Source: Lepidonotus clava
Lineage: Eukaryota > Annelida > Polychaeta > Phyllodocida > Polynoidae
NCBI GenBank assembly: GCA_936440205.1
Contig: OW387148.1
Coordinates: 19,647,961 to 19,711,960, forward strand
Direction of reading: 5' to 3'
DNA length: 64,000 bases
Shown: one piece after another, positions 57,621 through 64,000 of the stretch
Layout of the letters: each line of letters starts with the position of its first letter
How positions within the stretch are numbered: position 1 is the stretch's first letter
Position numbers and translations under genes: made by a program
The notes under the pieces: model-generated
Seen by the model: only the letters and a program-made list of their open reading frames with translations
Databases searched by the model: none
What the model was told of the DNA's origin: nothing

Positions 57621-58932
57621 ATAAGGCCTTATTCCTACAGGCGATAGCGAGTACAGTCGGATAGAGGAATATAGAACTGAGATAATAAGCGCAACGTCAT
57701 CTAAACTAACTCTAATATGTACGAGACAGCATTGTGTGAACTGACTTTCTTGTGTTCAGGACAATTCGTGATCTTGTAAGTAGTTTATGGAAAAGGGAAT
57801 TTGAAGCTTATCACATACATAGATCAAGGTATAAGTGCGACGTGCCCTCAGTAGGCTCCACTATCTATGTGACAGAAGTACATTGTCACATGTCTTGCTT
57901 CTATTATACACGACATGTCAGTAGTATAATATTATGGAAATGGAAATGTATGCATATGATCTCCTGTACATACGACGATTTGCGATTATAGAGTATGATT
58001 CATAAAAGTGGAAATTTGATGCTTGTCGCGAACATTGTTTCTCGTATACAGGTGACGTCGTGTATGCACTGTCTATAGTATAAACGACGTCGACGTCGCA
58101 TACACTACGTCGCGTGTATAGCGGTTAGGGTAGGGCGAATCTTATTGATAGGGTCAAGTGTAGGTAACTCCAAAAGGCAACCTAAAGAATACGATATCTG
58201 AAACTCTTTATCAGGTGCTGAGATATGTGAGGGTTATATTTTTAAAATTTGGCACGGGCAAATGATATATGGCCGCCCCTTATGGACCTGTATTCAACCC
58301 TAGTGACTAGTCAATAATTATGAGTTTTGTTCCTTCTCGTAGTTAAAATCATGATTATATATTGCTAAGTTTTAGTTAGATTCCCTCGCCCTTTTGCAGA
58401 TATTTATACGCGTCTCGATATAAAAGAATACCTCTGAAAAGCATTCGGCGTTTTTAAAAGGCTACTGTTGATACGAGCAAAAATGAAAAAGTACTAGTGT
58501 TTTTTGTTTCAAAATTTGTATTGCCATTTTCCTTACAACATCTTGAATATATCATTTTAGTGATTTTCACCACATGTCTAGGTGGATCTTGTTCTTGATA
58601 CATTCCTCGCACATTCGGTCTACAACATCATCTCTCCATCCTTTCATGACAATCTCAATAGAACAATACTCAATCCCATAAAAATAGTAATTTACAGGAA
58701 ATATAATCTTATCTTTAATTCTCATGCCCCTTATATTGAATATTACAGAGCTTACGGACATATCTAAATAATGTATAATGTGTAATTTGCACAACGAACA
58801 ATCTGATATACATAATATATATTTCAGGACACTGTGGTATACAACATTGTATTCTTTTCATGAAATTTGTAACTGATTAGTTGTGCACAGAGATTCATAG
58901 ATCGCAGCACATTTCTAGGTTCTTCCTTATTC
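57621..58932. other. Non-coding with a CpG-rich palindrome
   Basis: No gene. An imperfect palindrome at 58043-58123 is built from GACGTCG and CGTATACA/TGTATAGCG segments and is far richer in CpG than its surroundings. Confidence 0.5.
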
Positions 58933-59266
58933 AAAGGGAGCCAAAACCAATAGATTCAACAAAATTGTTTTATTTCTGGCCTATGTTAAAATCTAAACCA
59001 TGAATTCAGAAATATGGCAGAAAATCATTTAAAAAATGTTTTCCTTGCTTGAGTCAATTAATACAGATCTGTAAAGATTGGGGTTTGTTTACAAATGCAT
59101 GGAAATATCACAATGTCTCCTTTAATTCTACTTCTGTTTGAGCTAGTTTTCACAACTGATACTTTACCACTGGCCTTAATTAGACTTATGTAACATAATT
59201 ATTTCTATAATTATCTGAGTTTTGAAAATTTTGTCAATTATAGGCCTATTGGTTTTAGGTCCCTTT
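58933..59266. mobile_element. GGGAGCCAAAACC MITE, second copy
   Basis: Same family and orientation as 57264-57620, about 334 bp. It differs by small deletions near the left end and by scattered base changes. Ends AAAGGGAGCC and GGTCCCTTT. Confidence 0.7.
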
Positions 59267-61952
59267 AACAGACGAATGTGTAACAAATGCGGCCTGATAA
59301 CCTAATAGATCGTGACAAATGAATATACAGAACATTTGGGAATTTCAATGCAGAGGTTTTGGTAGCAGTCAAGATCAAATGTATAAATATAATATTTATA
59401 TACATGTGGTGTACATGATATTATTAGGACAGCTACGACCATGGTTTGTCGAACATGTGGATATAAAATATACAGCACAATTTTAAAGTACCTTTGGAGC
59501 CGGCCAAAGGAACGAAAAAGCACCTCATTGAAAGGTGTGTACTATAATTATGAAGAATATTAGTTGATATATCACACCATGATGTTTATACAAAACTGAT
59601 AAACTGACATATTTCCTTACAATTGAAATGGCATATATGTGCATAATATCGTATATTGAAATAAAACTACATGCAATACAGGAGGAAATCAGCCCCTTTG
59701 AATGTTTTCTAATGCTTTATGTTCCGAGCCTTGATAGTCAATGATATGCCAATCAGGTATTATTCATTTTTTTAAATTCAATTTTCAACACCATAAACCC
59801 GGATCATACGTATATAAATGCATTCATTCAAACTAATAAGACAAATAACAAAGCTAAAGCTGTTACAAATTACCCCCCAGAGCATAGTATGACAAAATGA
59901 CCTTTCTGTATTCTTGGAAAAGCGGTCTAGTCCCCGAATGACATCCGAATTCAGATCATATTTCCAAATAACTTACATCATTGACCTATTCATGAACGGT
60001 TTAAACAACGTACTGCAATTCTAAACATATCAAATAACTCACCCTGGCATATCCTTGACATCCAAACAACAGCTGTTTTCATTTTGCCCAATCGTCGAAG
60101 TACAGACGTTCCAGTTGTTTTTGTCCTCTACTGCTATAACTTTTCCCTCTTCAGGCTCCATTCCTCTGCAGTCCATGGATATTATAACACACTAAAGCCT
60201 GTATCCCTTATGTGAGATGCAGCCAATGCTGTGTGCATAATTGATAGTTACTTATATAAAAATGCTGATTGAAAATAATCACATAACTCGATAGGGCATT
60301 TCTTACTGGCATTATTTAGCGATAGGATTGCTGACATTACATTTAAGAAAGAGTAGGACAATGTATCTTGTCACGTTGTGGCCTGGAGTGAGGTCAGAAA
60401 TAAAGACGGTATGTACTCATAGGACTGTATGAAACGCATTTTTCTTTTTCCAAGGGTAGTGTTGCCAGTTCATTCTTTGAATCATATATTTTCTACACGT
60501 ATCCTGCCACTGGACGCCCACGCTGTCCTCAGTCCACCTCAAATCAAGCTAATTAGAATGTTCCGTTTTTACTTGAATTGCCATTGGGGCGCACTGATTG
60601 CACCACAGGCAACTAGCACTGCACAGGACTTCAAAACTCAATCACTTCAAGTTAGTGGTGCACTAAGTAGACTTTGTGGAGAAAGGCTGGTTTGTAAACA
60701 GCCGGGGGCAAATTTGTCTTTGACTCACTTTAAATGGACATAACCGTTTGGTACACATGTGTAGGCGGCTGCACTGGGAAGGGCAGTTTTCTTTTGTAAC
60801 ATACCCACTCACATAGACTTCTGTCTCTCATTCCTCTCTCACATCTGACAGCATTCTTGCACAAAGGAACACATCATATGAAATATCTATTTTCATCATC
60901 TTTGTAATGGTTCAAATCACCTATTCTTCACAACAACGCTCTTTGTCATCAAAATGTATAGAGGGACATTTTGATAACGGTAGAAATTGGTAAAATAGCC
61001 AATAAATCAAATATGTAGACATGTGCAACAACCAGATATTATTGATATTTCTAATACTGGTTACACGTACACGACTTCACATTGCCAATAACGTTTGCAA
61101 TATCTGCCCGCAGTTTCAAAGGTAAATCATGGTCCTTTTACATCATTTCAATTGTACAACATCAACTGAATCGTATTTTGCAGACAATGATTATATGGAT
61201 AAACACAAAACAATCACTTCGGCGTATAGTCCTTCACCTTACAAAGCCCAATTGGAGTGAAAAAGAACTTTGTATGAATATCTTAGCACTAAGTGCGATG
61301 GGGAAGATATTTCAATATAGGTACGTATGAGCATCAGTAATAGCATCATCCAAATAAATTGATTATTTCGAAATATAATATAAGAGAGGAGGATTATCTA
61401 ACTGTACTGGTAACATATATATTTCAAGTAGTCATTATAGCTATAAACGTCCAGAGAATATCCTATATCGTGTTAATACATCACAGCAGGCGATATCATT
61501 ACCAATAACCAGCACTCCCAGATGAAGTAAATACTTTATCGATTTTGGTCCGATTTAAAGCTTAAGGGTGTATTTATTTTGCCAGCCAACGATCATATAT
61601 ATTTGATATGGCAAAGGGAAGTGAGTAATAATTTTACACAAACAATAAGGATCGACAAAGAAACGTCCATCTGGTCATAAAGTGAAAGTAAATTACTGAC
61701 ACATCATATAAGATATACGAACACATCATTTACCTCATCAATAAACCAGGTTTATGAATAGCAAGCTAAATACTCCCATGTGCGAACCCATTTTGAATTT
61801 GAAATCAGCGCTGAATTGAAATACATGCAAAGATAGATATGCAATTTATATGGCAAGCCAAGCGGTAAATCATCCATACATAACACACCTCAGCAATTAC
61901 TTCATTCCGGTTTCTTTGATTTAGAGAAAACATTAAAGTTTGAATTGGGGAT
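59267..61952. other. Non-coding, 3' side of the receptor gene
   Basis: No supportable gene; the 104-codon plus frame at 60429-60743 shows no domain. AATAAA on the minus strand near 61571 is a candidate poly(A) signal for the receptor. Confidence 0.45.
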
Positions 61953-64000
61953 TCAATATTCTCTAAGGGTGAGGGTGAGGGTATTACGCCGGTCACTTCC
62001 CCAGTTGGAGGCATTGGTCATGATAATCTGGTCCTGGGTGGTCTGGGCCGCGTTGCGCCTTGGGTACTGGCAGGTGAGAATACGGTAAAACGCCCTGCGG
62101 AAGGCCGTATTGAACATGGTATAGATAATGGGGTTGGCCAGGGACGACATATAACCCAACCAGACAATAGAGGCCATCATGGCAGGGGTGATGGCCTCCA
62201 TACACTGCTCGCAGACCACAGAGAGGATGTTCATCATGAAGAACGGGGTCCACAAGACGACGAACACAGCAAAAATAATGCCCAGCACTTTGGACGCCTT
62301 CTTTTCGTTACTGGCAGTCCGCTTCGAGATCACGTTCGGCGGCACCATACCGTTTACCTTACAGATGGGCGCCTCCGATTTTCTCCGACAAGTCTTGCGT
62401 CTCATGAGACTATGCCATCGGCTGGTGTAGCTCCGGATGCGAGAGTTCAGCTTCTTTTTCTTCTTCTTGGCTGGATTCACTTTATGCACTATCATTCTGG
62501 TGTTGCCCGATTCAGACATGGACTCCTCCGTTTCGTTTTGACAGTAGAGTTCCAAATCGCGCTCACGTTCCAGTTCATCACAGGAACACTCAGTGGAGTC
62601 TCCGTGCTTTATAGACAAAAGAGGCCCATTCCTGTTCTTCCCATCCTGTTTGGTACCTCCAGGGCTGCTCCCCTCCTCCCTGGGACCCATCCCGGACTGG
62701 CCGGGTTCGATTTGATAAAGATAACAGCCGCTAGCTTTGAGGTGAATCGTTATCAGGTTAGACTTCTCTGAGTCCGATTCATTAGGCGTGTCGTCCGAGC
62801 TCCCATTCGGAGGGGACGACACAAGGACAGGGGGGATACAATGCGCACTCAGATGGGCGCCACCATTTTGTCTTTCCTCATCAATGGAGTCTGCTTTGTA
62901 CAAACTCTGCTCCGCCGGGTCGTCATAACTTTCCCTCTCCGATTCAGACTCAGAATCTGACTCCTCCAGAGCATTCAGCCCATCATCTGTGATCATGGGT
63001 ATATCGGCCTCGTCGTCCTCCGGTGGGTTCTCGTCCTCCCTGGAGGTAAGCTGCCCTTTGGGAATGATCTCCCGCAGACATTCGTCCATCTCTTGCTCTA
63101 TCATACTCAGCTTTTCCTGTAGATTGGGGGCAGTGCCCTCAGCCGAGTCGTTGAGATCGGTGGCGTTGCTATCCCAGTTTGTTTTACTCAACATGCTGGC
63201 CAGTGAAGATCCCTGAGACAGTTCCTGCCCATCTTTCAGCGGATTTCCCACCTTGCGGTTTGCTGACTCAGCACTCCTGCTGTCCTGAGAACTCCCGGAA
63301 GTGGTATGCCCCCCAGAGCCGTCGGCGGCGTCTTTGGGTGAGTGGGGCGGACTGTTGCTGCCAGAGGGCGCGCTGGTCAGCCTCGATCTGGTTCTAACGG
63401 ACGATAATGAGGAATTCACAGCACTGGGAAGGTGGGGCTGGGAAGAGGAGAGAACAAAGTTGGTTTGTGTGGGGATGTGGCTGAGAGGGTCGGACATGGT
63501 CGCGGCAGAAAAGGCGTCTTGACCGGTCCCAGGAGTCGTGGTGGTGGGGTTGGGGTTGGAAGAGGACGCTGGCGTCGTCGTGACGTTATCCTCGGGAAAG
63601 TCCCCGGCAATACCTGGGTCTAGGGCAGCAGAAAACCCACTATTGGTGCGACCAACCAACCTATGCCTGTTTCCTCCCATGGAGTCGCTAGAAGCAGACT
63701 GGTGCATGGAAGGCGGCTGTTCGACCCCTGCTGCACTCTCTCTTTCCTCTACCTCCCCCTGCTGTCCAGGTTTCCCCTGTTTGTTTTCAAAACCTGAGGT
63801 AGCGGCCCAAGGGTCCTGGCAGGCCTCCGCGACCACTGCCTGACCGTTCCGCTCCTCCCACTTCGTCAAGGTATCCATCTCCATTTGATTGACAGCCAGT
63901 CGGTTTTGCTTGGACCAATCCGGACTGGGTTCTGGTACGAGGGGCGTGGCCAAGTTGAGGGTTTCCTCTTTCGGGCTGGAGACGAGCGTGTCGTGCAGGC
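61953..64000 (-). CDS. 5-HT2-like serotonin receptor, last exon (partial)
   Basis: The frame is open from the right window edge to a TGA at 61953-61955, so the 5' part of the gene lies outside. In order: at least 570 residues of third intracellular loop, Ser/Pro/Asn-rich with an acidic run (SDSESESERESYDD) and a lysine run just before a basic segment; then SNEKKASKVLGIIF leading into helix 6 with FVVLWTPFF; then helix 7 with WLGYMSSLANPIIY (the NPxxY motif); helix 8 with FRRAFYRILTCQY; and a 40-residue tail ending LREY. NEKKASKVLG, the W-G-Y helix 7 and the TC-Y after helix 8 point to the 5-HT2 group of Gq-coupled amine receptors. Other amine receptors remain possible because helices 1-5 are not in view. 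The loop is much longer than in vertebrate 5-HT2. Confidence 0.82.
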   Translation of the reverse strand, partial: LHDTLVSSPKEETLNLATPLVPEPSPDWSKQNRLAVNQMEMDTLTKWEERNGQAVVAEACQDPWAATSGFENKQGKPGQQGEVEERESAAGVEQPPSMHQSASSDSMGGNRHRLVGRTNSGFSAALDPGIAGDFPEDNVTTTPASSSNPNPTTTTPGTGQDAFSAATMSDPLSHIPTQTNFVLSSSQPHLPSAVNSSLSSVRTRSRLTSAPSGSNSPPHSPKDAADGSGGHTTSGSSQDSRSAESANRKVGNPLKDGQELSQGSSLASMLSKTNWDSNATDLNDSAEGTAPNLQEKLSMIEQEMDECLREIIPKGQLTSREDENPPEDDEADIPMITDDGLNALEESDSESESERESYDDPAEQSLYKADSIDEERQNGGAHLSAHCIPPVLVSSPPNGSSDDTPNESDSEKSNLITIHLKASGCYLYQIEPGQSGMGPREEGSSPGGTKQDGKNRNGPLLSIKHGDSTECSCDELERERDLELYCQNETEESMSESGNTRMIVHKVNPAKKKKKKLNSRIRSYTSRWHSLMRRKTCRRKSEAPICKVNGMVPPNVISKRTASNEKKASKVLGIIFAVFVVLWTPFFMMNILSVVCEQCMEAITPAMMASIVWLGYMSSLANPIIYTMFNTAFRRAFYRILTCQYPRRNAAQTTQDQIIMTNASNWGSDRRNTLTLTLREY

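Overview
The window looks like animal nuclear DNA, most likely from a marine invertebrate. The evidence is one intron-rich gene with standard GT-AG junctions, the large last exon of an amine-type GPCR, tRNA-derived SINEs, a LINE, many small non-autonomous DNA transposons and an envelope-bearing Ty3/gypsy element. The SINE bodies and repeat style recall lophotrochozoans such as molluscs, but I cannot fix the phylum from sequence alone.

Layout: 1-2942 is repeat-rich flank with three short hAT-like elements and one SINE, one element sitting inside the SINE. 2943-22343 is a single 19.4-kb LTR retroelement on the minus strand, with matching 607-bp LTRs and a GGAT target duplication. It carries gag, pol, two overlapping accessory ORFs and env. 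Next to its 3' LTR (left end) lies a long region with little coding potential on the element's own strand, but with a 216-codon ORF, consensus splice signals and a zinc-finger-like remnant on the opposite strand. 22344-30750 is another repeat field: a hAT-like MITE, a CpG-rich promoter-like patch, a minus-strand CCAAT/TATA promoter-like patch, two copies of one tRNA-derived SINE in opposite orientation, a short LTR-like sequence and a decayed proline/glutamine-rich coding stretch. 30783-32901 is a 5'-truncated LINE on the minus strand. 32890-43860 has no genes that I can support, but holds LTR-like fragments, palindromes and motif clusters.

Host genes: an 11-exon gene on the plus strand (43864-53801) encodes a 454-residue, 12-helix major facilitator protein of the oxalate:formate antiporter / monocarboxylate transporter type. 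At the right edge, on the minus strand (61953-64000 and beyond), lies the last exon of a 5-HT2-like receptor. It contains most of a very long third intracellular loop, helices 6 and 7 and the C-terminal tail. The two genes are convergent, separated by about 8 kb of non-coding DNA with several MITEs. I see no functional link between them.

The most unusual content is the retroelement: two proteins read from one stretch of DNA, a -1 slippery heptamer directly before the gag stop, and an apparent opposite-strand transcription unit next to its 3' LTR.
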